Shown in pieces: positions 1 to 7,860 of a stretch of DNA of 64,000 nt. The stretch is from Terriglobia bacterium. GTDB lineage: Bacteria > Acidobacteriota > Terriglobia > UBA7540. The first letter of the stretch is position 1, and each line of letters begins with the position of its first letter. The position numbers and the translations under genes were made by a program. The stretch spans positions 104,294 through 168,293 of the forward strand of contig DASTAW010000029.1 of the NCBI GenBank assembly GCA_035712365.1. The letters run 5' to 3'. The notes beneath the pieces are model-generated. The model was not told the DNA's origin. It ran no database searches and saw only the letters and a list, made by a program, of their open reading frames with translations.

Positions 1-339
1 TACCTGTTAGAGGAACTGATGAAAAGCAAGCTCCCGCCCGTTGTCCTGCGCCGGAAGAAGATTGGCCTGGATATTCCTACCCACGACTGGCTGCGCGGCC
101 CGCTTCGGGAGCTGCTGAACGATACGCTCTCGGCCGGCGCCATCAAGCGGACAGGGCTGTTTAGCGCCGAGGTCGTCCAGGATTTCATCCGCCGGCATAT
201 GGAGCGGCGTGGAAATTTCGGGTTCCACCTTTGGGGCTTGATGATATTTTTCCTTTGGTTAAATAAATGGCAGATCCAGACAGCACCGGCATCCGAACCG
301 CAACGGGAATCTCTCGAAAAGGCCGTTACCTTTACCTAA
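1..339 (+). CDS. asnB: Asparagine synthetase (glutamine-hydrolysing), C-terminal end only
   Basis: The reading frame is open from base 1, so only the last 112 codons are inside the window. The visible part has the usual AsnB C-terminal pattern: a 'LPPVVLRRKKIGLDIP' stretch followed by a tryptophan-containing segment (residues DWLRGPLRELL) and a basic helix. In this family that region closes the ATP-dependent synthetase domain, which amidates aspartate using ammonia released from glutamine by the missing N-terminal domain. AsnB paralogues are common in exopolysaccharide and O-antigen clusters, and the genes downstream fit that setting. The end overlaps the next gene by 73 bp. The family call is good; whether this copy makes asparagine or modifies a glycan cannot be judged from the fragment. 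Confidence 0.75.
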   Translation, partial: YLLEELMKSKLPPVVLRRKKIGLDIPTHDWLRGPLRELLNDTLSAGAIKRTGLFSAEVVQDFIRRHMERRGNFGFHLWGLMIFFLWLNKWQIQTAPASEPQRESLEKAVTFT

Positions 340-2096
340 TCGTCCTTCTTTTTGCCTCAGTCATTTTTCTGGGATCCGTAATTTCACCACCTTCCCTGAT
401 GGACGATGTCGATGCGGTGCAGGCTCAAATTGCCCGCAATATGCTGGAATCAGGCGATTGGGTGACTGCGCGCCTGGATGGCGTTGCATACCTCGAGAAG
501 GCGCCCTTGGTCTATTGGACCATGGCGTCCTCTTATGCTGTTTTTGGGGTGCACGACTGGGCTGCCCGTATCCCCATCGCGCTCGCGGCGATCGCACTTT
601 GCCTTCTGACCGCCTGGTTTGGCGTCTGGGCTTTTGGGTGCCGAGCGGGGTTCTACGCAGGCTTATGCCTGGCCACGTGCGTGGGCCTCTATCTCTTTAC
701 CAGAATTCTCATCCCCGATGTCATGCTGACAGCCACTATCGGGCTGGCACTACTGGCGTTTCTGCGCGCCCTTGACGATGATGAGCCCCATCCGCGCCTT
801 TGGGCATTCATTCTGGCTGCAAGCATGGGCGTGGGCCTGCTGCTGAAGAGTCTGATCGGCGTTGTCTTCCCGTGCGGCGCGGCCCTCGTGTACCTTCTGG
901 TGACGCGCCAACTGTTGCTGAAACGGACCTGGCAGAGGCTCCATCCCTGGAGCGGAGCGGCGGTGGTCCTTCTGATTGCCGCCCCCTGGCACATACTCGC
1001 TACGCTTCGGAACCCGCCGTACTTTGCTTTCACGCTTCACAGCGGCCCGGGAGAGTATCACGGCTTCCTTTGGTTTTACTTTATCAACGAACAACTACTG
1101 CGCTTTCTGAATTTGCGCTTTCCGCGTGACTACAACACCGTGCCCCGGCTCTATTTCTGGCTGCTCAACCTTGTCTGGCTTTTTCCGTGGACCGTTTACC
1201 TTCCGGCCACGGCGCGCCTTTCCTTCAAACCCACGGATCGCCCAGGACGGGCCCGCCTGCTGGCCCTGTGTTGGGCTGGATTCGTTCTTGTCTTTTTCAC
1301 GTTTTCAACCACGCAGGAATACTACTCGATGCCCTGCTACCCCGCTCTTGCATTGCTATTGGGTTCCGCCATGGCAACGGACGGCAAGAGCCGGTGGCTG
1401 CGTTACGGGACGAAGTTTTTGGCTGTTCTCACCGGACTCTGTGCGGTTGCCGCAGCAGCGGTCCTCGTAGCAGTTCGAGGTGTCCCGACACCGGGCGATA
1501 TCTCCTCGGCCCTGACCAGCCACCCTGCCGCCTACACTCTTGCGCTGGGCCATCTGGAGGACCTTACCCTGCGGTCGTTCGCGTATTTGCGTATGCCTCT
1601 GGGACTTGCAGCAGTTGCCTTCCTTCTTGGCGCCATTGGAGCCTGGTTTCTGAAAACGAAACGGGCCTTTCTCGCCATTGCATTGATGATGGTCCTCTTC
1701 ATTCATGCGGCTAGAATGGCAATGGCAGTTTTCGATCCTTACATGTCTTCTCACCCAGTTGCTGAGGCGCTCAAGCGATCCCCAGCGGGGAAATTGATCG
1801 TAGACGACCAGTACTATGCCTTTTCAGCAATTTTCTTTTACACCAACCGCCGAGCATTGCTGCTCAACGGCAGAGTGACAAACCTCGAGTACGGTTCCTA
1901 CGCCCCAGGGGCTCCAAATGTGTTCATAAATGACACAGATTTTAGGAGACTATGGCTTTTGGATCAACGATACTACCTTGTGGCATACGATTCGGCACTG
2001 CCTCGCTTCCGGAACCTCGTGGGATCTGGCAATCTCCACATGATTATACAAAGCGGTGGGCAGGTGCTCCTGACCAATGAACCCCCTGGAAACTGA
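267..2096 (+). CDS. ArnT/PMT-type glycosyltransferase (GT39), integral membrane
   Basis: A 609-residue polytopic membrane protein. The first hydrophobic segment is at about residues 20-40. It is followed by a periplasmic loop with an acidic motif (MDDVDAVQAQIARNM, about 45-59) that corresponds to the DE-type motif after TM1 of ArnT and protein O-mannosyltransferases. About ten more hydrophobic segments follow, then a soluble C-terminal domain from about residue 490. GT39 enzymes use a polyprenyl-phosphate-linked sugar as donor on the outer face of the inner membrane and transfer it to lipid A or protein. The start overlaps the asparagine synthetase by 73 bp; no good later start precedes TM1. 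With the downstream YdjC-type deacetylase and GT2 enzyme it would be the last step of an amino-sugar transfer pathway. The acceptor is unknown. Confidence 0.85.
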   Translation: MADPDSTGIRTATGISRKGRYLYLIVLLFASVIFLGSVISPPSLMDDVDAVQAQIARNMLESGDWVTARLDGVAYLEKAPLVYWTMASSYAVFGVHDWAARIPIALAAIALCLLTAWFGVWAFGCRAGFYAGLCLATCVGLYLFTRILIPDVMLTATIGLALLAFLRALDDDEPHPRLWAFILAASMGVGLLLKSLIGVVFPCGAALVYLLVTRQLLLKRTWQRLHPWSGAAVVLLIAAPWHILATLRNPPYFAFTLHSGPGEYHGFLWFYFINEQLLRFLNLRFPRDYNTVPRLYFWLLNLVWLFPWTVYLPATARLSFKPTDRPGRARLLALCWAGFVLVFFTFSTTQEYYSMPCYPALALLLGSAMATDGKSRWLRYGTKFLAVLTGLCAVAAAAVLVAVRGVPTPGDISSALTSHPAAYTLALGHLEDLTLRSFAYLRMPLGLAAVAFLLGAIGAWFLKTKRAFLAIALMMVLFIHAARMAMAVFDPYMSSHPVAEALKRSPAGKLIVDDQYYAFSAIFFYTNRRALLLNGRVTNLEYGSYAPGAPNVFINDTDFRRLWLLDQRYYLVAYDSALPRFRNLVGSGNLHMIIQSGGQVLLTNEPPGN

Positions 2097-2576
2097 TTGA
2101 TCTGTAAGCGCCAGTTGCTAATGCATTTTATGGGTCAGGTCAGCCCTTAGGCGCCTTGTGGCCTGGAGCGCAGCCGAACCATGGCCAGGAGGGCTTGTGG
2201 TTCCCCTGGCATGGCCATCGTTATATGCGTAATCAAGCTGCGTAAGTGCTTCATCAGGTGTTAGTTACCTGCTTTGGATCGTCTTTTTGGGCCGCCTCGT
2301 TTACTATGAGTGGAGAGCCAAATCGTTGATGGTCGGGGGTTTATCAGGTAATTGCCACAACAACAGGGTCAATCGGCAGCGGATATGAGCGGGAACTGAT
2401 CAGTGCGTTGCGACTACTATTATGGCGAGATGATTTATTCCTACGATCTATCGCCTACTCAACCTTACCTGTTCGAACGGGGCGAAACTGCGGCAGCGGT
2501 TGATACGTCCTTATCAGAGTTGCGGACTTTGTGCCGGCAAGCTTTAAGATCAGTTTTGAGCACAGTGTTACAACCC
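2097..2576. other. Intergenic region, 480 bp
   Basis: No gene is recognised here. An imperfect inverted repeat lies around 2180-2222 (arms CATGGCCAGG and CCTGGCATGG, with one bulged base). It could end the upstream transcript but has no T-tract. The frame of the next gene is open back to a GTG at 2403, so part of this interval may be coding if that start is used. Confidence 0.4.
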
Positions 2577-3602
2577 ATGTTCAAGCAAAAACTCAAACTG
2601 CTCATGCTGCTGATTTGCCTGGTATTGTTTGCGCTTCTGGTTGCTGAAACCGGGCCCGCCGTGATTGCCTCTCGCGTATACGACGTTGGCCTGGGCTTCC
2701 TTCTGCTGATTGTTATTTCGGGTGTCAGGCATCTTTTGCGGACCTTGGCCTGGTACTTCGCAATCGAACACCAGGCTCGGCGAGTACGTTTCCGGGACCT
2801 TTTTGGGATGCGTATCGCAGGCGAGGCGATTACGGACCTGACCATCCTGGGGCCGCTGCTTGGTGAAACGGTAAAAGGTGTCGCCCTCTCAAGACAAGTC
2901 ACCGCCGAGCACAGCGCATCCTCAATTGTTGTTGAGAACCTTGCTTACAGCTTCGCCGTAGGGCTGTTTGTAGTAAGCGGCCTTTTACTGTTCATCACGG
3001 AGTTTCCCCTCCATTCTTCGATTCGAGCAGTCATCCTGACAGCCCTTGTGGGCCTGCTCCTTGCAGGCTCCCTGGTTGTACTCATTGTCAAGAAGCGATA
3101 TCGCCTGGTCAGCAGGTCGCTCGACGGGCTGAACAAGCTGAACTGGCGCTGGGTGGGCCGTCTCCAGGATCGACGGGAGAAGGTGGCCCGGTTTGAAGAG
3201 AACGTCTACAATTTCTGGCACGCCCATAGAGCTTCTGTGGCACTGATGCTGATGCTGGAGATTCTTTCCATCTGCGCCGGGGTGATCGAGGCATGGATCA
3301 TTCTGGGCCTTACGGTGCATCGCACATCGTTGTTCGCCGCCTTCATGGTTGAGACCGTCAACCGTGTTGTGAATCTGTTCTTCGCATTCGTCCCCTTGCG
3401 GATTGGCGTAGACGAAGGTGGTGCAGCATTAGTGCTCAGAACGGTGGGGTTCGGCGCGGTCGAAGGAGTATCGCTGGCGATCATCCGGAAGATCCGCACT
3501 CTATTCTGGGTCGCTATTGGACTCGTGCTGGTGAGCCACTATTCAATGGCACTGAAGAAAGAGCCACAGAAAAGCTCCTCCGTTATGACGGCGTCTAAAT
3601 GA
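2577..3602 (+). CDS. UPF0104 / lysylphosphatidylglycerol-synthase-TM-type membrane protein, flippase candidate
   Basis: The protein is 341 residues from the ATG at 2577. It has about eight hydrophobic segments and the layout of the membrane half of MprF and of the AglD/UPF0104 family, for example a segment near residue 80 ending in a conserved LLGETVKG motif. The MprF synthase domain is absent, so it should not make lysyl-lipids. Such proteins are suspected lipid flippases or lipid-sugar handling proteins. The frame extends upstream to GTG 2403, adding 58 non-hydrophobic residues. I prefer 2577 because it places the first TM segment near the N terminus, although neither start has a strong ribosome site. 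Its stop overlaps the next gene in ATGA, so the two are probably translationally coupled. This supports a role in the same pathway as the deacetylase and GT2. Confidence 0.75.
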   Translation: MFKQKLKLLMLLICLVLFALLVAETGPAVIASRVYDVGLGFLLLIVISGVRHLLRTLAWYFAIEHQARRVRFRDLFGMRIAGEAITDLTILGPLLGETVKGVALSRQVTAEHSASSIVVENLAYSFAVGLFVVSGLLLFITEFPLHSSIRAVILTALVGLLLAGSLVVLIVKKRYRLVSRSLDGLNKLNWRWVGRLQDRREKVARFEENVYNFWHAHRASVALMLMLEILSICAGVIEAWIILGLTVHRTSLFAAFMVETVNRVVNLFFAFVPLRIGVDEGGAALVLRTVGFGAVEGVSLAIIRKIRTLFWVAIGLVLVSHYSMALKKEPQKSSSVMTASK

Positions 3603-4537
3603 AGAAGCTGATCGTGAACGCGGACGATTTTGGCCTTACGGAGGGCATCAACCGGGCAATACTGGACGGCCACAACAATGGCATCATCACCAGCACGACG
3701 CTGATGGCCAACGGCATGGCGTTCGATTCCGCCGTGGCAGCGCGTTCAACTGCACCAGCCCTGGGCATCGGCGTCCACCTGAATCTGACGCAAGGCCGCC
3801 CGGTCTCCCTGCCTTCCAGGGTTCCTTCGATTGTCACTTCCGAGAGTTCCTTTTATCCCAGCCCGGGCGTCCTGATACGACAAATTCTGAGGCGCCGTGT
3901 CAGGCTTGCCGATATAGAAACAGAGCTGCGAAGCCAGATTGACAAGGTTGCCTCGGCCGGGATCCGCATCACTCACCTGGATAGCCACAAACACGTCCAC
4001 TTGGGCCCTCCCGTCTTCAGCATCGTGGTAAAGCTCGCGCGGGAGTATGGGATCGGCTGCATCCGCTGCCCCATTGAGCCAGCTTGGAGCGCACTGGGCC
4101 CCCTGCTCCGCCGGCGTCGTGGGTGGATGCGCATGACCAGGCAATACGTTCTGGGCCGGGCACTCTCCACGCTCGCTGCGTTCCAGACGAAAAAGATAAG
4201 AGGAGCGGGGCTGCATCGGACGGAACGTTTCTATGGCCTCAGCCAGACAGGCTTCCTGAACACCAACACACTGGGCACACTTCTCCGGGGGCTGCCGAGG
4301 GGAACTAGTGAATTGATGTGCCATCCGGGCTACTTGGACGAGGCACTCCTGAAAACGCGCACCCGGCTCCGCGCCGAGAGGGAAACGGAGCTTGCAGCCC
4401 TCACCAGCCAGCACATCCGCGGCCTTGTGGCTGAGATGGGAATTGAGTTGATTTCCTACGACAAGCTGCTTCCGGCCGTGGACCCGGCGACCCGGAAATG
4501 CAACGAACGGCTGCGCGAAAGCATCCCAAGGGGTTAA
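3599..4537 (+). CDS. YdjC/ChbG/NaxD/HpnK-family carbohydrate deacetylase
   Basis: 312 residues. The N terminus carries the catalytic NADDFG motif (about residues 6-11). This is followed by GVHLNLTQGRPV (about 57-68) and the metal-binding HLDSHKHVH motif (about 125-133), all diagnostic of the YdjC fold. Members remove N-acetyl groups from GlcNAc- or GalNAc-containing substrates: ChbG acts on chitobiose, HpnK on acetylglucosaminyl-hopanoid and NaxD on undecaprenyl-phosphate-GalNAc. The start is coupled to the previous stop (ATGA). A polyprenyl-type GT2 lies 44 bp downstream and a GT39 transferase upstream, which makes a NaxD-like role on a lipid-linked sugar more likely than chitin use. An HpnK-like role is possible because an HpnD-like gene is nearby. 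The family is secure; the substrate is inferred. Confidence 0.88.
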   Translation: MKKLIVNADDFGLTEGINRAILDGHNNGIITSTTLMANGMAFDSAVAARSTAPALGIGVHLNLTQGRPVSLPSRVPSIVTSESSFYPSPGVLIRQILRRRVRLADIETELRSQIDKVASAGIRITHLDSHKHVHLGPPVFSIVVKLAREYGIGCIRCPIEPAWSALGPLLRRRRGWMRMTRQYVLGRALSTLAAFQTKKIRGAGLHRTERFYGLSQTGFLNTNTLGTLLRGLPRGTSELMCHPGYLDEALLKTRTRLRAERETELAALTSQHIRGLVAEMGIELISYDKLLPAVDPATRKCNERLRESIPRG

Positions 4538-4581
4538 CATAGTGGTTTTAGTCCTGCGCACAGCCGTGGAGGAGGGTCTTG

Positions 4582-5601
4582 ATGGAGAAACAGAGAACGG
4601 CACGATATTCAGTCGTGATTCCACTGTTTAACGAAGAAGAAAACCTTCGGCTGCTCTATATGAAGGTAGTGGAAATCATGGATGCGGTGGGAGACACTTA
4701 CCAGGTCGTCTTCGTAGATGATGGCAGTTCCGATAAGACCTGCGATTTGCTCCGCGAGATCTGCGCCAACGACAGGCGCGTGACCGCTGTCCGCCTTCGC
4801 AGAAACTTCGGCCAGACCACGGCATTACAGGCGGGATTTGATTATGCTGAAGGCGAAGTGATCATTTCGCTCGATGGCGACCTGCAGCACGACCCGGCAG
4901 AAATTCCGCAATTTATCTCCAAGATCAACGAGGGCTACGACCTGGTGAGCGGATGGCGAGTGAAGAGGATGGACACCTGGCTGACTCGGCGCCTTCCCAG
5001 CCGAATTGCAAATTGGCTGATGGCCAGGTTGTCTGGAGTGGACATCCACGACTTCGGCACCACGTTCAAGGCCTACCGGCGCGAGATACTTCAGCACATG
5101 CGGCTTTATGGCGACCATCACCGGTTTATACCGGCGCTGGCCAGCTCTTTTGGCGCCCGGATCGCTGAAATTCCGATCAAAAATATCCCGCGAACGAACG
5201 GGAAATCGAACTATGGGATCTCGCGGACGATCCGGGTGATCATCGACCTGATCAGCATCAAGTTTCTTCTGGAATATTCCACGCGACCGCTGCAGTTCTT
5301 TGGGTTGGTTGGCTTCGCAAGCACCGGGCTGGGGACCCTGATCGGATTTTTCCTGGCCTTCAAGAAAGTCTTTCTCGGCCAGTCGGTTATGCTGCAGCAC
5401 GGGCCATTGCTGTTCCTGGCGGTCTTGCTGATTCTGAGTGGCATCCAGCTCCTTTCGGTAGGGCTGGTTGGCGAGATGGTTACGCGAACATATTTTGAAT
5501 CGCAACAGAAAGCCACTTATGCGGTCCAGGAAATCATTTCCCGTGGAGGGCACGAACAGAAAAACGAGGGCGCGAGGATTGGGGTGGGTTCGTATGGATA
5601 A
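4582..5601 (+). CDS. Polyprenyl-phosphate glycosyltransferase (GT2, ArnC/DPM-like)
   Basis: 339 residues. It has an N-terminal GT-A domain with VVIPLFNEEENL, VDDGSSDKT and the metal/nucleotide motif DGDLQHDPAEIP (about residues 95-106), and then the DFGTTFKAYRR segment typical of dolichol-phosphate-mannose synthase, ArnC and GtrB relatives. Two hydrophobic helices follow (about 235-260 and 270-300), as in membrane-anchored polyprenyl-phosphate transferases. The expected reaction moves a sugar from a nucleotide sugar to undecaprenyl phosphate at the cytoplasmic face. The ATG at 4582 has a GGAGGAGGG ribosome site. It is unlike HpnI, a longer cellulose-synthase-like GT2, which argues against a simple hopanoid glucosamine pathway. 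It is the likely first step of the block. The sugar is unknown; the 4-epimerase downstream suggests a galacto-configured one. Confidence 0.88.
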   Translation: MEKQRTARYSVVIPLFNEEENLRLLYMKVVEIMDAVGDTYQVVFVDDGSSDKTCDLLREICANDRRVTAVRLRRNFGQTTALQAGFDYAEGEVIISLDGDLQHDPAEIPQFISKINEGYDLVSGWRVKRMDTWLTRRLPSRIANWLMARLSGVDIHDFGTTFKAYRREILQHMRLYGDHHRFIPALASSFGARIAEIPIKNIPRTNGKSNYGISRTIRVIIDLISIKFLLEYSTRPLQFFGLVGFASTGLGTLIGFFLAFKKVFLGQSVMLQHGPLLFLAVLLILSGIQLLSVGLVGEMVTRTYFESQQKATYAVQEIISRGGHEQKNEGARIGVGSYG

Positions 5602-5624
5602 AAGGTGGCGCAGACCTGTTGTTG

Positions 5625-6488
5625 CTAAGGCCGATAGCCGCGTCGTCCGCAGAAGACGGAAAGGGCAATCCAGAACTTCAGCGGCCGTGGCAGCCGCACT
5701 CGTTTTCCAAAAACGTTATAATTTCTGGCCTTGATGCGGGTGAGTATTCGCCAATAGACAGCTCCCATGATTTCCGCAATTACCATTGACCGGCGGTCCT
5801 CGGGGGCCAGAGTTTGCCGCGCCAGGGAAAAATAGCGGCGCGCTCGTTCGGCTTCGAACTCCATCAGTTCGGTAAATCTGCCGCCGGGTTTGCCATCCAG
5901 AAAGGACCGGGGAGGCACTCCAAAGCGTTCGAGATCTGCTTCAGGAAGATAGACACGTTGACGCCGCGCGTCGCTTTGAAGATCGCGCAGAATGTTAACA
6001 AGCTGGAGCGCCATTCCCAGGTTTGCAGCATACTTACGGGTTAGAAGGTTCCTGTAGCCGAAAATCTCGATGGAGATGAGGCCGATCGTGGAGGCCACGC
6101 GATAGCAATAGAGTGAAAGCTCCTCGAAGGTGCGGTAGCGCTGCGGGCTGAGGTCCATCTCAATCCCACGCAGCAGTTCCTCGAAATGTTCCCGGGGAAT
6201 CTGGAATCGATTGACGGCACGGGCAAGCGCAGCAAGTTCGGGGCCAAGCTCATTGCCGGGAAGACCGCCGGCCCCGTAGCAGCGATCCAGGTCCTGCCGG
6301 CAGAGTTCAAGCTGTCGGCGGGCTTCTTCTACAGGAAGGTTGCTGTCGGACACATCGTCGCTGCGCCGGGCGAAGGCGTAGACAGCCTCAATCGCCGCCC
6401 GCTTCTCTGGCGGCAGGAAAACAAAAGAATAGTAAAAGTTCGTGATGCGGGCATTTGTAAAGTGTTGCGAGGTTTGGCGAGGGCTCAT
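5625..6488 (-). CDS. hpnD: Squalene/phytoene synthase family, HpnD-like
   Basis: 287 residues, the usual length for HpnD. The first aspartate-rich motif is seen in YAFARRSDDVSD (about residues 37-48) and the second in NILRDLQSDARRQRVYLP (about 164-181). The opening pattern YYSFVFLPPEKRAAIEAVYAFAR is typical of this trans-isoprenyl head-to-head synthase family. HpnD makes presqualene diphosphate from two farnesyl diphosphates on the way to squalene. HpnC and HpnE partners are not in the window. The gene is convergent with the GT2 gene (23 bp between stops), so it is a separate unit. A phytoene synthase role is possible, but the length and motif spelling fit HpnD better. Confidence 0.78.
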   Translation of the reverse strand: MSPRQTSQHFTNARITNFYYSFVFLPPEKRAAIEAVYAFARRSDDVSDSNLPVEEARRQLELCRQDLDRCYGAGGLPGNELGPELAALARAVNRFQIPREHFEELLRGIEMDLSPQRYRTFEELSLYCYRVASTIGLISIEIFGYRNLLTRKYAANLGMALQLVNILRDLQSDARRQRVYLPEADLERFGVPPRSFLDGKPGGRFTELMEFEAERARRYFSLARQTLAPEDRRSMVIAEIMGAVYWRILTRIKARNYNVFGKRVRLPRPLKFWIALSVFCGRRGYRP

Positions 6489-6692
6489 AAGAATTCAAGT
6501 TGAACACGGCTGGGGATCATCCGTTACGGAGCACCCGGGAACACTGCGTCGAATCTGGACTGACCCATCCATTCTATTTCTTTTTCGATGCTGGAGATTA
6601 GTCCAACATTAGAATTTATGTAAAGTGTTTCGCAAAACAACGGTAAAGACTATTCACATTCGAATCTTGCCTAAACGATTGGAGTTGAAACA

Positions 6693-7634
6693 ATGTCCAC
6701 GTATCTGGTTACCGGCGGAGCAGGCTTTATAGGCTCGAACGTTATCGGTGAGCTTGTGCGGCGCGGTGAGACAGTCCGCGTCCTGGATAATCTGGCCACC
6801 GGCCACATCGAAAACCTCGCGTCGGTCAGGGAAAAGATCGAGTGGCACCAGGCGGACATCCGGAACCTTGAAAGCATTCGCCCTGATTTCGAGGGTGTGG
6901 ACTACATCATCCATCTGGCGGCCATTCCCTCGGTGCCGCGCTCGGTTGAGGACCCGCTGACGTCCAACGCTGTCAACATTGACGGCACCCTGAATGTCCT
7001 GCTGGCAGCGCGCGACGCCGGGGCAAAGAGGGTGGTGTTTTCGGCATCGTCCGCCGCATACGGCGACCATCCTGCGCTGCCCCGCGTGGAGTCGCAGGAA
7101 CCTCGCCCGCTTTCACCCTACGCACTGACCAAACTAGCGGGCGAGTATTACTGCAAAATCTTTGCGCAGGTCTATGGCCTCGAGACCGTGTCGCTTCGCT
7201 ACTTCAATATCTTCGGCCCTCACCAGAGCCCGGACTCGGCTTACTCCGGAGTGCTGTCACTGTTCATCGCCGCCTACGTGAACGGGAACACTCCCACCAT
7301 TCTGGGAGACGGCGAGCAGTCCCGCGACTTCACCTACATTGCCAACGCTGTTGACGCCACGCTGCGCGCCTGTACGGCCCCCAAGGCGTCCGGCCAGGTG
7401 ATCAACGTAGGGACCGGGGAGCGCCACACGCTGAATGAAACCATCAAAATCCTGAACAGGATTTTCGATCGCCAGGTCACGCCGCACTATGGCCCGGTGC
7501 GCGCGGGAGATGTTCAGCATTCGCATGCTGATATTTCTTTGGCGCGCCAACTGCTGAGCTACGAGCCAGGCGTGCGGTTTGAGGAAGGGCTGCGTAAAAC
7601 CGTAGACTGGTTCCGTTCAAGCCGCTCTTCGTGA
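6693..7634 (+). CDS. NAD-dependent nucleotide-sugar 4-epimerase (extended SDR, WbpP/GalE-like)
   Basis: 313 residues. The nucleotide-binding GGAGFIG motif is at residues 8-14. HLAAIPSVPRSVEDP and the active-site YALTK (YxxxK) follow, with the upstream FSASSAAYG supplying the serine. The sequence SLRYFNIFGPHQSPDSAYSGVLSLF resembles UDP-GlcNAc/UDP-glucuronate 4-epimerases rather than short GalE. These enzymes invert C4 of a UDP-sugar in the cytoplasm. It is transcribed away from the HpnD-like gene, with a GGAG-type ribosome site 8 bases before the ATG. It could feed UDP-GalNAc to the GT2 upstream; that link is inferred from position only. Confidence 0.88.
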   Translation: MSTYLVTGGAGFIGSNVIGELVRRGETVRVLDNLATGHIENLASVREKIEWHQADIRNLESIRPDFEGVDYIIHLAAIPSVPRSVEDPLTSNAVNIDGTLNVLLAARDAGAKRVVFSASSAAYGDHPALPRVESQEPRPLSPYALTKLAGEYYCKIFAQVYGLETVSLRYFNIFGPHQSPDSAYSGVLSLFIAAYVNGNTPTILGDGEQSRDFTYIANAVDATLRACTAPKASGQVINVGTGERHTLNETIKILNRIFDRQVTPHYGPVRAGDVQHSHADISLARQLLSYEPGVRFEEGLRKTVDWFRSSRSS

Positions 7635-7860
7635 AACCGGAGTTGAAGACGCCTCACAAGTCGCTCGCCGCGATCGTCCCTCCGCCAGCCGAGCTGACGG
7701 CTCTCTGTTCCCGCCACTCCCGGTTAAACCCGAGCAGGAAAATCGCCGATTACCAGAACGGCAGCCTGTCAGCCAGAATCTTCTGGCGGCGCGGCCGTGC
7801 CGCGTTCCAGCAGGCGCAGAGCTAATTTCGTCCGGCGGGACAGCACGGCGGGGAGAAGTC

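Noticed and set aside
3599..4537. Naming the YdjC gene hpnK with certainty
   Set aside because: The neighbouring GT2 is polyprenyl-phosphate type rather than HpnI-like and a GT39 gene is present, so a NaxD-like role is at least as likely. The symbol is left empty.
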